Shown: positions 26,065 to 34,158, numbered from the stretch's first letter. The stretch is DNA of 64,000 bases from Bradyrhizobium septentrionale (GCF_011516645.4 NZ_CP088285.1:310001-374000), one strand, 5' to 3'. A program made the numbers and translations. The notes: generated from the sequence alone by a model not told the origin.

Positions 26065-26260
26065 ACGGCGCTCGGCTGGAGCGGATCAACTGGCTCGACG
26101 ATCCCTCGCCGAACGGCCCGCGCGAATCCGGAGACATCAACGACCTCGATCGCCTCGACGACATCGAGAGACACCACGACGCCCGTGCCCAACAATGGCG
26201 ACATGATCGGCTCGAATAGGGTGAACAAGTTGCTCAACGGCGAAGGCTGCTCGACAGGCG
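26065..26260 (+). pseudogene. Decayed copy of the 3' end of malonyl-CoA decarboxylase
   Basis: One frame reads NGARLERINWL-DDPSPNGPRES and then RLDDIERHHDA; after a shift a second frame reads NNGDMIGS-VNKLLNGEG. These align in order with NGARLERINWLGDLSPKGLRES, RLDDIEKNHEA and NNGEVIASSAVKKLLKGEG at the end of the intact gene (about 21680-21880). At DNA level the two share long exact runs such as GGCTGGAGCGGATCAACTGG. Both frames carry damage and no start or N-terminal part exists, so it cannot make the enzyme. Confidence 0.85.
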
Positions 26261-26269
26261 GCTTGGGCA

Positions 26270-26573
26270 AACGCGAACGCCCTTCTGCGTCTTTCTTCAT
26301 GTCCGAAGCTTGTCTCGAACATTGCGCTTTGCTGCTGACGATGGCCGTCGGACTCGCCGAGGACAATGCAACCGACAACGCGCGCAAGATTCCCGGACGG
26401 ATTCGCAAGCGTCGCCGTCGAATCCTGACTCCGTCCTGACAACGCGAAGGCGCGCGATGCGAAACATTTTTTACAATCCGACATTCATCGAGCTTGCGAC
26501 AATTTCACGATACATCGGCAGCGCTTTCCGTATGCTCGTTGACGGGGTTGGTTGAAACCGCATGGGGATCATC
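26270..26573. other. 304-base interval after the decarboxylase remnant
   Basis: No gene recognised. The right part (from about 26460) is A/T-richer (ACATTTTTTACAATCCGACA) and probably carries the promoter of the porin gene at 26574. Confidence 0.4.
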
Positions 26574-27343
26574 ATGAAAAGAATTCTGCTCGGCGTTGCT
26601 GGTCTCGCGGCAATCGCCACACCGGCCTTGCAGCCGATCTCGCTCCGCGCACATACGTACCGACAAAAGCGCCAGCGATGGTCTCGCCCGCTTACGACTG
26701 GAGCGGCTTCTATGTCGGCATCAACGGCGGCGGTGGATGGGACAGGAATTGCTGGAACAACACCGCCCTCTTCGGCGTGCCTGTGAGCCCAACCGTCGGT
26801 GAAGGTTGTGCCAGCAATTCGGGCGGCACGGTCGGCGGTCAGATCGGCTATCGCTGGCAGTCCGCATCGTGGGTGTTCGGCGTCGAAGCGCAAGGCAACT
26901 GGGCCGACCTCTCCGGATCCAGCCAGAGCCTCGTCTTTCCCAACGTCACGAACCAGAGCAAGGTCGACGCATTCGGATTGTTCACCGGTCAGATCGGCTA
27001 TGCCTGGAACAATGCCCTGCTCTATGTGAAGGGCGGCGCTGCCGTCACCGACAATCAATATTCCGGCTGGTCGAACGCAACCGGCATCGAACTCGGTACG
27101 GCCAACGACACCCGCTGGGGCGGCACCGTCGGCGTCGGCTTCGAGTATGGCTTTGCGCCGAACTGGTCGCTGGCCGTCGAATACGACCATCTCTTTATGG
27201 GCACCGCCAACAGCGCCTTCACCGGCGTTGCACCGGCCAATCTCGGCGTCAATACGCGCAACGAAGACATCAGCCAAGACATCGACCTCGTCACCGCGCG
27301 CATCAACTACCGCTTCGGCTACGGCGGCAGCAGCAGGTACTAG
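26574..27343 (+). pseudogene. Porin-family outer membrane protein (Omp31-like), frameshifted in the signal peptide
   Basis: ATG 26574 gives MKRILLGVAGLAAIATPAL, a textbook leader, but the frame then goes wrong. The mature protein continues in another frame from about 26630 as LAADLAPRTYVPTKAPAMVS and YDWSGFYVGINGGGG, and runs intact to YRFGYGGSSRY and TAG. Homologues read ATPALAADL; the DNA here reads GCCTTG-CAGCCGATCTC, so a single missing G at about 26630 explains it. The mature 8-stranded barrel (GGQIGYRWQ, GTVGVGFEYGFAPNWSLAVEYD) is undamaged, which favours a very recent mutation, a phase-variable or sequencing error over an old pseudogene. Confidence 0.85.
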
Positions 27344-27370
27344 CGCATGAATCCGTACGGGAGACTGAAA

Positions 27371-27673
27371 GTGAAAATGGTGCGCCAAGCGATCGTCGTT
27401 GCGTTCGCCGTAGCTTCGATCGCGATGCTTGCATCCAATGCGGCCTCGGCGCGCGGCTTCCATGGCGGCGGCGGATTCCATGGCGGCTTCTATCGCGGCG
27501 GCTTTTATCGCGGATATGGCTGGGGCATCGGACCCGGCTTCTACTTCGGACCCGGCTATTACGGCTATCCGTATTACGGTTATCCCACCTACGGCGGCGG
27601 CTGCTACCTGGTCCGGCGGCGAGTCCATACGCCTCGCGGCTGGCGCATCCGCACCGCGCGGGTCTGCGATTGA
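27371..27673 (+). CDS. Secreted Gly/Tyr-rich small protein
   Basis: About 100 residues. The leader VVAFAVASIAMLASNAASA is followed by a low-complexity Gly/Tyr/Phe segment (FHGGGGFHGGFYRGGFYRGY, GYYGYPYYGYPTYGGG) and a basic tail with two Cys (GGCYLVRRRV, ARVCD). I prefer GTG 27371, 6 bases after GGGAGA, to ATG 27347, which has no ribosome site. It starts about 27 bases after the porin stop and may share its transcript. Such proteins are common in Bradyrhizobium; the function is unknown, possibly envelope-associated. Confidence 0.7.
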   Translation: MKMVRQAIVVAFAVASIAMLASNAASARGFHGGGGFHGGFYRGGFYRGYGWGIGPGFYFGPGYYGYPYYGYPTYGGGCYLVRRRVHTPRGWRIRTARVCD

Positions 27674-27746
27674 TGCGGCGGTGACGGCGAGGATCGCAAA
27701 CCTCGCCCCGTCATTGCGGGGAGCGTGGCAGCGACGACCGCGCTCC

Positions 27747-28916
27747 CTATTCCGCCAGCGCCTTCATCTCCTTGTAGAGATCCGACTTGCCCTCAAAACC
27801 GATACCCGGAAGGTCGGGCATCACGATGTGGCCACTCTCGACGCGCACGCCGTCCGGGAAACCGCCATAGGGCTGGAACAGGTCGGGATAGCTCTCATTG
27901 CCGCCGAGGCCGAGGCCGGCCGCGATGTTGAGCGACATCTGGTGGCCGCCATGCGGGATGCAGCGGCTCGGCGACCAGCCGTGCGTCTTCAGGACCGCGA
28001 GCGTGCGCTGATACTCGCACAGCCCGTAGGACAGCGCGCAATCGAACTGCAGCCAGTCGCGATCCGGCCGCATGCCGCCGTAGCGGATCAGGTTGCGCGC
28101 ATCCTGGTGGCTGAACAGGTTCTCGCCGGTCGCCATCGGGCCGGGATAGAATTCGGCAAGTGCTGCCTGCAGCGCGTGGTCGAGCGGATCGCCGGCCTCC
28201 TCGTACCAGAACAGCGGATACTCCCGCAGCATCCTGGCGTAGGCGATCGCGGTCTCCAGATCGAAGCGGCCATTGGCGTCGACCGCAAGCTGCGCGTGAC
28301 TGCCGATCTCCTTGAGCACCGCCTCGATGCGCTCGCGGTCCTCCGCGAGCGGCGCGCCGCCGATCTTCATCTTCACGACGTTGTAGCCGCGGTCGAGATA
28401 GCCTCGCATCTCCTTGCGCAGCGCGCCGAGGTCCTTGCCCGGATAGTAATAGCCGCCGGCGGCATAGACGAAGACGCGCGGATTGGCGCTCACGCCGTGG
28501 CGCTCGGCGAGCAGCCGGAACAGCGGCTTGCCGGCAATCTTCGCCACTGCGTCCCACACCGCCATGTCGATGGTGCCGACCGCGACCGAGCGCTCGCCAT
28601 GGCCGCCCGGCTTCTCGTTCGACATCAGCGTCGACCAGACCTTGTCCGGATCGAGATTGCTGCCGTCGGCATCGAGCAGCGATTTCGGATCAGCTTCCAG
28701 GAGCCGCGGCGCGAACCGCTCGCGGATCAGACCGCCCTGCCCGTAGCGGCCGTTGGAATTGAAGCCATAGCCGACCACCCGCCTGCCGTCGCGCATCACA
28801 TCGGTGACCACGGCGACCAGGCTCGAAGTCATCTTGCTGAAGTCGATATAGGCGTTGCGGATCGGCGAGGAGATCGGCTTTGTGACCTCGCGGACGTCGA
28901 CGATACGGACGGACAT
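27747..28916 (-). CDS. tarD: D(-)-tartrate dehydratase
   Basis: 389 residues of the enolase superfamily, dehydrating D-tartrate to oxaloacetate. Counting from ATG 28916 (MSVRIVDVRE), the catalytic pair falls on K184 (VVKMKIGG) and H322 (IPHGGHQ), the same numbers as in the characterised Bradyrhizobium TarD. Mg2+ ligands fit D213 (AVDANG), E239 (WYEE) and E265 (TGENLF). The GGYYYPGK loop and GERSVAVGTIDMAVWDAVAK are also as I remember them. The extra three codons upstream begin with TTG and are unlikely. No tartrate transporter or regulator is adjacent. An unrelated-specificity paralogue lies at 5801. Confidence 0.93.
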   Translation of the reverse strand: MSVRIVDVREVTKPISSPIRNAYIDFSKMTSSLVAVVTDVMRDGRRVVGYGFNSNGRYGQGGLIRERFAPRLLEADPKSLLDADGSNLDPDKVWSTLMSNEKPGGHGERSVAVGTIDMAVWDAVAKIAGKPLFRLLAERHGVSANPRVFVYAAGGYYYPGKDLGALRKEMRGYLDRGYNVVKMKIGGAPLAEDRERIEAVLKEIGSHAQLAVDANGRFDLETAIAYARMLREYPLFWYEEAGDPLDHALQAALAEFYPGPMATGENLFSHQDARNLIRYGGMRPDRDWLQFDCALSYGLCEYQRTLAVLKTHGWSPSRCIPHGGHQMSLNIAAGLGLGGNESYPDLFQPYGGFPDGVRVESGHIVMPDLPGIGFEGKSDLYKEMKALAE

Positions 28917-28953
28917 GGTGTTCAATCCTTTGACGAGTGCGTGCTTAACTTCC

Positions 28954-29041
28954 CGTCATGCCCGGGCTTGTCCCGGGCATCCACGTCTTTCTTTCGGTGG
29001 CGCCCAAGACGTGGATGGCCGGGACAAGCCCGGCCATGACG
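28954..29041. repeat. Complete GCCCGG/CCGGGC mosaic palindrome
   Basis: CGTCATGCCCGGGCTTGTCC...CATCCACGTCTTTC is mirrored by AAGACGTGGATGGCCGGGAC...GGCCATGACG. This is the same element as at 21947, here between tarD and the DUF3297 gene (both minus strand), just upstream of tarD, where it would stop read-through from the DUF3297 side. Confidence 0.8.
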
Positions 29042-29071
29042 GCCTAACGAAGCGCCTCGGTGCGCTTCCGA

Positions 29072-29344
29072 TCAGGACTTTGCCTTGTCCCGGAAATACG
29101 GCTCGACCGGCCCGTGCACCTTGATGGTCAGCGGATTGCCGTAACGGTCCTTGGCGTTGCCGGCGGTGACCCGCACCCAGCCTTCGCTGATGCAGTACTC
29201 CTCGACATTGGTCTTCTCCGCGCCCTTGAAGCGGATGCCGACGTCACGCGACAGGATCGCCTCGTTGTAATAGGGGCTCTTCGGATCGATCGAGAGACGG
29301 TCCGGAAATTGCTCGTTGGTGGTATCGTCGTTGTTGTCGCTCAT
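29072..29344 (-). CDS. DUF3297 family protein
   Basis: 90 residues: MSDNNDDTTNEQFPDRLSID, PYYNEAILSRDVGIRFKG, EKTNVEEYCISEGWVRV and GNPLTIKVHGPVEPYF match the DUF3297 family (small, acidic, cytoplasmic). Its ATG (29344-29342) overlaps the glutathione peroxidase stop as ATGA, so translation is coupled. That pairing is probably why some annotations label DUF3297 proteins as glutathione peroxidase. No activity is established; association with peroxide defence is inferred from the overlap. Confidence 0.8.
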   Translation of the reverse strand: MSDNNDDTTNEQFPDRLSIDPKSPYYNEAILSRDVGIRFKGAEKTNVEEYCISEGWVRVTAGNAKDRYGNPLTIKVHGPVEPYFRDKAKS

Positions 29345-29823
29345 AGCAGCGCCTCGATCTCCTTCTTCAATCCTTCGGGCCGGGCGGTCGGCGCATGCCG
29401 CGCCACGACCTTGCCGGAGCGATCGACCAGGAACTTGGTGAAGTTCCACTTGATCGAGGGTCCGAGCAGGCCCGACTTCTCACGTTTCAGGTGCTCATAC
29501 AATGGATGCGCACCGGCGCCATTGACGTCGATCTTGGCGAACATCGGAAACGTCACGGAATAGTTGGTCTCGCAGAACGAGGCGATCTGCGCTGCGTCGC
29601 CCGGCTCCTGCGCGCCGAACTGGTTGCAGGGAAAGCCGAGCACGGCAAAGCCGCGCGGCGACAGGTCGGCGTGCAGCTCCTGCAAGCCCTTGTATTGTGG
29701 CGTGAACCCGCAGGCGCTCGCGGTGTTGACGATCAGCAGCACCTGCCCCTCGAAGCGCTGCAGCGGCACGTCGTCGCCGGACAGCGACTTGGCGGTGAAA
29801 TCATAGACGCGTGACATCGTCAT
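29341..29823 (-). CDS. Glutathione peroxidase (thioredoxin-type, Cys active site)
   Basis: 160 residues. The peroxidatic Cys38 lies in NTASACGFTPQY, the resolving-Cys region and conserved Gln follow in GFPCNQFGAQEPG (near 72-84), and the catalytic Trp/Asn are in IKWNFTKFLV. It reduces H2O2 and organic peroxides, usually using thioredoxin in bacteria. ATG 29823 or 29817 can start it; neither has a strong ribosome site. It lies 5 bases from the amidase stop, so amidase, peroxidase and DUF3297 may be one operon. Confidence 0.9.
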   Translation of the reverse strand: MTMSRVYDFTAKSLSGDDVPLQRFEGQVLLIVNTASACGFTPQYKGLQELHADLSPRGFAVLGFPCNQFGAQEPGDAAQIASFCETNYSVTFPMFAKIDVNGAGAHPLYEHLKREKSGLLGPSIKWNFTKFLVDRSGKVVARHAPTARPEGLKKEIEALL

Positions 29824-29828
29824 TGCTG

Positions 29829-31220
29829 TTACCCCGCTGGATCGATCGGCGACGACGGCGTGCCGCCGGCCTCGACTGCCTCGCCCGCGGCAAGGCAGAG
29901 GTCCTCGCGGTAGCGGCCGGCCACCAGCTGCACGCCGACCGGAATCCGCCCGACGAGGCCGGTGGAGACGACGAGCCCGGGAAGCCCCATGAACGGGATC
30001 GCGATCTGCGGCAGCTGCGCATGCCACACCCGTGCGAACGAGGCCTCGTCCTTGCGGTCGAGGTGATCGGGGAACGGCAGCTCGCCGGACACCGGCATCA
30101 GCAGCACCGGATATTTGTCGAAGAAGGCGAACCATTCGCGGGTCAAGGTCGCGCGGCGGGTCAGCGCCTGCGACAGGTCGAACGGATGTACCCTGGCGCG
30201 GACGCCGCGCAGGCAGGCCAGCGCGCCGGGATCGCCCTCGCGCTCGGCGAATGCGAGCTGGGCCTCGTAACCGTCGCCGAGCCAGAGCCGGGTCTGGATT
30301 TCCGCCACCTCACGCAGGGACGGTGTGTCGGCGATCTCCTCGACGATCCAGCCTGCCTCTCGCAGTCGCTTGCCGGCATCCGCCACCGCGGCGACCACTT
30401 CCGGCACCGGGTTGAGGCCATCGGGATTGAGGCACATCGCAACGCGCTTTTCCCGCGGCGGGCCCTCGAGCGGCACCGGCGCGTACCAGGGGTCGCGATA
30501 GTCGGGCGCCGACATCGCGGTGAGCGAGATGCGCAGATCGTTGACGGTCCGCGCCAGCGGCCCCGACACCGCGCTGATCTGCGGGCCGATCGGCCGCTCC
30601 GGCAGCGCCGAATTGAAGGCCGGGACACGGCCCATGCTCGGGCGCAGGCCGTGCACGCCGCAAGCGTAAGCGGGATAGCGGACCGAGCCTGCGATATCGG
30701 TGCCGTGGGCGATATGGCCGATGCCGGCGGCAACCGCCGAGCCCGCGCCGCCCGACGAGCCACCCGGGGTGATGGCTGGATCGCGCGGGTTCTTGGTGTC
30801 GCCGTGAATGAGATTGGTGGTGAACCAGCGATAGGAGACCGCCGGACAATTGGTGCGGCCGAGCAGCACCGCGCCGGCCTTGCGCAGATTGGCGACCACC
30901 GGATTGTCGACCCTGGCGATGAGGTCGCGCTGCGCCTTCAGCCCGTTGGTGGTGGCGTAGCCCTCCTGGTCGACATTGACCTTGATGGTGATGGGCACGC
31001 CGGCGAGCGGACCGACCGCCTCGCCGCGCGCAATTGCCGCATCGATCGAAGCGGCCTGGGCCAGCACGTCGTCCGGCCGGTGATCGACCACGGCATTGAT
31101 CTTCGGGTTGACCGCGTCGAGCCGGGCGAGCCCGGCCTCGGCGGCCTCTTTCGCCGATACCTTATTCGATTTGATGAGGCCGGCGAGTTCAGCCGCCGAC
31201 AGACGCCAAAGATCCTGCAT
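29829..31220 (-). CDS. Amidase (amidase-signature family)
   Basis: 463 residues. The Ser-cisSer-Lys triad is visible: Lys in LAGVPITIKVNVDQ (about residue 78), and the Gly/Ser motif PGGSSGGAGSAVAAGIGHIA near 155-175, which holds both serines. The C-terminal part has LPFPDHLDRKDEASF and PIPVG-like (GRIPVGVQLVAG). Enzymes of this family hydrolyse linear amides, Glu-tRNA(Gln) partners excepted; no gatBC is here, so a catabolic amidase is likely. ATG 31220 follows GGAG 6 bases upstream. It is the first gene of the presumed amidase-peroxidase-DUF3297 transcript. Confidence 0.88.
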   Translation of the reverse strand: MQDLWRLSAAELAGLIKSNKVSAKEAAEAGLARLDAVNPKINAVVDHRPDDVLAQAASIDAAIARGEAVGPLAGVPITIKVNVDQEGYATTNGLKAQRDLIARVDNPVVANLRKAGAVLLGRTNCPAVSYRWFTTNLIHGDTKNPRDPAITPGGSSGGAGSAVAAGIGHIAHGTDIAGSVRYPAYACGVHGLRPSMGRVPAFNSALPERPIGPQISAVSGPLARTVNDLRISLTAMSAPDYRDPWYAPVPLEGPPREKRVAMCLNPDGLNPVPEVVAAVADAGKRLREAGWIVEEIADTPSLREVAEIQTRLWLGDGYEAQLAFAEREGDPGALACLRGVRARVHPFDLSQALTRRATLTREWFAFFDKYPVLLMPVSGELPFPDHLDRKDEASFARVWHAQLPQIAIPFMGLPGLVVSTGLVGRIPVGVQLVAGRYREDLCLAAGEAVEAGGTPSSPIDPAG

Positions 31221-31292
31221 GTGCAACTCCGTGTGACGCAGGCGTTTTAGCGCCGCACGGAGAACAAGGCCAGCGGCCCGCCGCCCGATGTT

Positions 31293-31859
31293 TCAGCGGA
31301 CATGCGCGATGTAATAGGCAAGGTCGGCGATCTGCTCCTTGGCGACCGGCTGCATCACGTCGGCCATGGTCGCGTCGTAGCCGTGGCGGCTGTTGTCCTT
31401 GTATTCGGCCATGGTCTTGGCGAGGTAGTCCTCGCGCTGGTTGGCGATGCGGGGGACGTTCTCCTTGCCGGAGAAATCGGTGTTATGGCAGGCGTTGCAG
31501 CGGTTCTGCTGCACCAGCGCCTGGCCGCGCGCCATCCGCGCCGGATCGCCGGCCTCGGTGGGCGGCGTGGGCTTGGTCAGGGTTGCGATGAAATCGGAGA
31601 AGGCGCGCAAATCGTCGTCGGTCATCGACTTCGCCATCTCGTTCATCGGCTCGAAGGTGCGCAGCTTCTCGCGGAACATGAAGAGCTGGATCAGCGCATA
31701 GGGCGCCTGCTGGCCGCCAAGCGAGGGCGTGTTCTCGGTTTCCGAGGCGCCATGCTCGCCGTGGCAGGCAAAGCACGCAGCAGAGCGCTCCTGGATGGAC
31801 TCGGCATTTGCGGAGAAGCTGAGAGCGGCGAGCGCCGCAGCGATTGCGAACTTACGCAT
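31293..31859 (-). CDS. Periplasmic di-haem cytochrome c (c4-like)
   Basis: 188 residues. A Sec leader ends at SANAE; two c-type haem sites, CFACH (29-33) and CNACH (about 120-124), each followed by a Met-rich helix that can give the sixth ligand (e.g. [21 protein letters not shown]). Two-domain class I cytochromes shuttle electrons in the periplasm to oxidases. It starts 74 bases after the PQQ-dependent sugar dehydrogenase gene on the same strand and is the natural acceptor, although a strong terminator lies between the two. No ribosome site better than AAGGATGGACCG is seen upstream of ATG 31859. Confidence 0.9.
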   Translation of the reverse strand: MRKFAIAAALAALSFSANAESIQERSAACFACHGEHGASETENTPSLGGQQAPYALIQLFMFREKLRTFEPMNEMAKSMTDDDLRAFSDFIATLTKPTPPTEAGDPARMARGQALVQQNRCNACHNTDFSGKENVPRIANQREDYLAKTMAEYKDNSRHGYDATMADVMQPVAKEQIADLAYYIAHVR

Positions 31860-31881
31860 CGGTCCATCCTTGCATGCACTT

Positions 31882-31919
31882 CAAAAAGAAAATCGGGGGC
31901 AGCGGACGCTGCCCCCGAT
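31882..31919 (-). terminator. Strong intrinsic terminator after the PQQ-dependent dehydrogenase
   Basis: On the minus strand ATCGGGGGCAGCG (31919-31907) pairs perfectly with CGCTGCCCCCGAT (31904-31892), then TTTTCTTTTT follows (31891-31882). It begins 14 bases after the dehydrogenase stop and ends about 23 bases before the cytochrome start, so cytochrome expression needs its own promoter or read-through. Confidence 0.9.
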
Positions 31920-31932
31920 CCCTGGTTTCAAC

Positions 31933-33207
31933 TTACTGGTTGGCGACCTTCTGCTTGCCGTAGCTGATGCGATACACCGCGCCGTTCCAGTCGTCGGAGA
32001 CCAGCATCGAACCGTCCTTCAGCAGCATCACGTCGACCGGGCGGCCGACATACTTGTTGTCCTCGAGGAAGCCGGTCAGGAACGGCTCGACCGACTTCAC
32101 GGTGCCGTCCTTGTTCAGCCTGACGACGACGATGTCACCGCCCTGCTTCTGCGACTTGTTCCAGGAGCCGTGGCGCGCGACGAAGATCGCGTCCTTGTAG
32201 GCCTTCGGGAACTGGCTGCCGGTGTAGAAGCGCATGCCGAGCGAAGCGGTATGCGGGCCCATCAGGCCGACCGGCGCCGTATAGTCCTTGCAGTTCTTGC
32301 CCCAGCCGAGTTCCTGGTCGATGATGTTGCCCTGCCAGCAATACGGCGCGCCGAAATCCTCGCCGGCCTTGGTGACGCGGTTGAGCTCGTCTTCCGGCAC
32401 CGTCTCCGACAGCCAGTCGCGGCCGTTGTCGGTGAAGTACATCTGCTTGTTCTCGGGATTCCAGTCGAAGCCGACCGAGTTGCGCACGCCGAGCGCGTAG
32501 ACCTCGGCGCCGGAGCCATCGAGATTCATGCGGCGGATCTGGCCGTGGTCGGCGTCATGCAGCACGTTGTTGCCGGGCTGGCCGACCGGAACATAGAGCT
32601 TGTTGTCGGGACCGATCGCGATGAACTTCCAGCCATGCGCCTCGTCCTTCGGCAGCTTGTCGTAGATGACGGTCGGCTTCGGCGGGTTGTCCAGATTGTC
32701 CTCGATCTTGTCGATCTTGGAGACCTTCGAGAGCTCGGCGATGTAGAGCGTGCCGTCCTTGAAGGCGACGCCGTTCGGACGATAGAGGCCCGAGGCGATC
32801 ACCTTGACCGAGCGTTTGCCGTCCTTGTTGACGATCGCATAGACCTTGTCGACCAGCCGGCTGCCGACGAACACGGTGCCCTTGTCGCCAAGCGCCAGCG
32901 AACGCGCATTCGCCATGCCCGCAGCATAGACCTCGACATTGAAGCCGGCCGGCACCTTGAGCTTGGCGAGCGGCAGCTTGTCGGTCGCGGACGGCAGCGG
33001 CGGCGGCGCCACAGGCGCGAGCTTGGCGGCGGCCTCATTGTCCGGACGCCCGATCATGGGCGAGCCCGGCGGGAGCGGCTGGGCGGCAGGGGCCGCGCCT
33101 GCCGCCGGCGGGGTCGTCGGCTGCTGCGCCGCAGCAGAGAGTGTGAACGCCCCCAACATCGCTCCGGCAAGCAGCAGGCTGCGCGGTGCGAACGAGTGTT
33201 TTTTCAT
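31933..33207 (-). CDS. PQQ-dependent sugar (glucose/sorbosone-type) dehydrogenase, periplasmic
   Basis: 424 residues. Leader LLLAGAMLGAFTLSAAAQ, a Pro/Ala-rich spacer to about residue 60, then a six-bladed beta-propeller of the soluble glucose / L-sorbosone dehydrogenase family: VYAAGMANARSLALGDKG, YRPNGVAFKDGTLYIAEL, NSVGFDWNPENKQMYFTDNG RDWL, and GWGKNCKDYTAPV. It oxidises sugars or aldehydes outside the cytoplasm and passes electrons to a cytochrome. ATG 33207 has GGGGAGAA 5 bases upstream. It is about 760 bases from pqqA, on the opposite strand. The exact sugar is unknown. Confidence 0.87.
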   Translation of the reverse strand: MKKHSFAPRSLLLAGAMLGAFTLSAAAQQPTTPPAAGAAPAAQPLPPGSPMIGRPDNEAAAKLAPVAPPPLPSATDKLPLAKLKVPAGFNVEVYAAGMANARSLALGDKGTVFVGSRLVDKVYAIVNKDGKRSVKVIASGLYRPNGVAFKDGTLYIAELSKVSKIDKIEDNLDNPPKPTVIYDKLPKDEAHGWKFIAIGPDNKLYVPVGQPGNNVLHDADHGQIRRMNLDGSGAEVYALGVRNSVGFDWNPENKQMYFTDNGRDWLSETVPEDELNRVTKAGEDFGAPYCWQGNIIDQELGWGKNCKDYTAPVGLMGPHTASLGMRFYTGSQFPKAYKDAIFVARHGSWNKSQKQGGDIVVVRLNKDGTVKSVEPFLTGFLEDNKYVGRPVDVMLLKDGSMLVSDDWNGAVYRISYGKQKVANQ

Positions 33208-33388
33208 GATTGTTCTCCCCAGGGTGGAAGCCGTTGTTGATTGCGCCATTGAGGTCGATCGGCGCGGTTCGGCTTTCCGTTCATAGCCTTAGGAATATGT
33301 CCGGACAATTGCAATCGGACACATGCTGGCATGGGCCAACGCATGGTTGTGACCACGCAGCCCCGTCGGCGTGCGTCAATGCCTTATC

Positions 33389-33646
33389 TCAGTGCCTTGT
33401 CAGGGAGCGGTCCGGGCGATCGAGAATCGCCTCGGTGAAGGGAAACTCCAGCACGATCTCGCCCTCGTCGTCGGTCACCTCGATCACCGCGCTGAGCAGC
33501 GCGCCGTCGGCGCCCTCGGTCTTGAGCAATTCGCGAATCATCGCCCGCGCCATTTCCCATGCACGATCCGGGTCGCGCAGGATTTCGCCGTCAGGGTCGG
33601 AGATCAGCTCGTCGCCGATACGGGTGTTGAAGAAATAGCGTGGCAT
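33389..33646 (-). CDS. DUF6894-type small acidic protein
   Basis: 85 residues: MPRYFFNTRIGDELISDPDG then EILRDPDRAWEMARAMIREL and EVTDDEGEIVLEFPFTEAI. The MPRYFF...DG..L.D..GA/AW pattern is that of a small family widespread in multiple copies in Bradyrhizobium and relatives (annotated DUF6894). Function unknown; probably cytoplasmic, one alpha-beta unit. It stands alone between the dehydrogenase and pqqA. No obvious ribosome site. Confidence 0.75.
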   Translation of the reverse strand: MPRYFFNTRIGDELISDPDGEILRDPDRAWEMARAMIRELLKTEGADGALLSAVIEVTDDEGEIVLEFPFTEAILDRPDRSLTRH

Positions 33647-33968
33647 CGGCTGAACTCGGCTCGGTTAGTCGCTCCCGTCACCGGAAGCTGTAGAATCGTC
33701 ATCAGGACCTTCGGAGGACCGCGCGGCCCCTGTTTGTTAGCCCAACATCACCATTCACCGTGTGGCGAACAACAGGAAAAAGGTCTGACGGCACGGGCTT
33801 TTGACGGGAAATGCGCGCACAAATTTGTGACTGGGCGAGTTCCGCTTGCCGCAGTGCAGCATGCCCTGAGCAGAGCACGTTGCAAAAAATTTAAGTGGCG
33901 AACTTCTCCAACCGCAGTAGTTTAACTGCAGGGCGGAAAGTTCGTCCGGTTGCAACATGGAGAGCCAA
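33647..33968. other. 322-base leader/promoter region of the pqq operon
   Basis: No gene seen. A/T-richer patches (CACAAATTTGTGACTG near 33820, TTGCAAAAAATTTAAGTGG near 33880) and a small hairpin GCAGT-AGTTTA-ACTGC (33914-33929) precede pqqA. CACAAATTTGTG is a perfect 12-base palindrome and may be an operator. The promoter is presumably in the last 100 bases but I cannot place it. Confidence 0.45.
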
Positions 33969-34049
33969 ATGGCCTGGAAAGCACCGAAGATCGTGGAAGT
34001 GTCGGTCGGCATGGAAATCAACATGTATATGTGCGCCACCCGCAAGTAA
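33969..34049 (+). CDS. pqqA: PQQ precursor peptide PqqA
   Basis: 26 residues, MAWKAPKIVEVSVGMEINMY then MCATRK. Glu16 and Tyr20 in EINMY are the two residues PqqE cross-links to start PQQ synthesis. ATG 33969 follows GGAGAG 4 bases upstream. The peptide is ribosomally made, bound by PqqD, cross-linked by PqqE, cut out by protease, and finished by PqqB and PqqC. 179 bases separate it from pqqB. Confidence 0.97.
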   Translation: MAWKAPKIVEVSVGMEINMYMCATRK

Positions 34050-34108
34050 GCGGCAGCGCCCTATACACGTTTAGCGTTTTAGCGCAGGTGGGCATCCGGG
34101 CGTAACGC

Positions 34109-34124
34109 GCTCCCGAGCAAGGGA
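34109..34124 (+). other. Small hairpin between pqqA and pqqB
   Basis: CTCCC (34109-34113) pairs with GGGAG (34120-34124) around GAGCAA. No T-run follows. In other bacteria pqqA is made in excess over the enzymes, and a stem in this gap could partly stop transcription; that is inference here. Confidence 0.4.
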
Positions 34125-34158
34125 GTGTGTTCAAATCCGGGGTCCACCTCGTAACGTT

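Noticed and set aside
34085..34150. tRNA-like stretch with TTCAAATCC and a 5-bp stem
   Set aside because: No 7-bp acceptor pairing, no anticodon arm and no T-stem complementarity around TTCAAATC; treated as operon leader.
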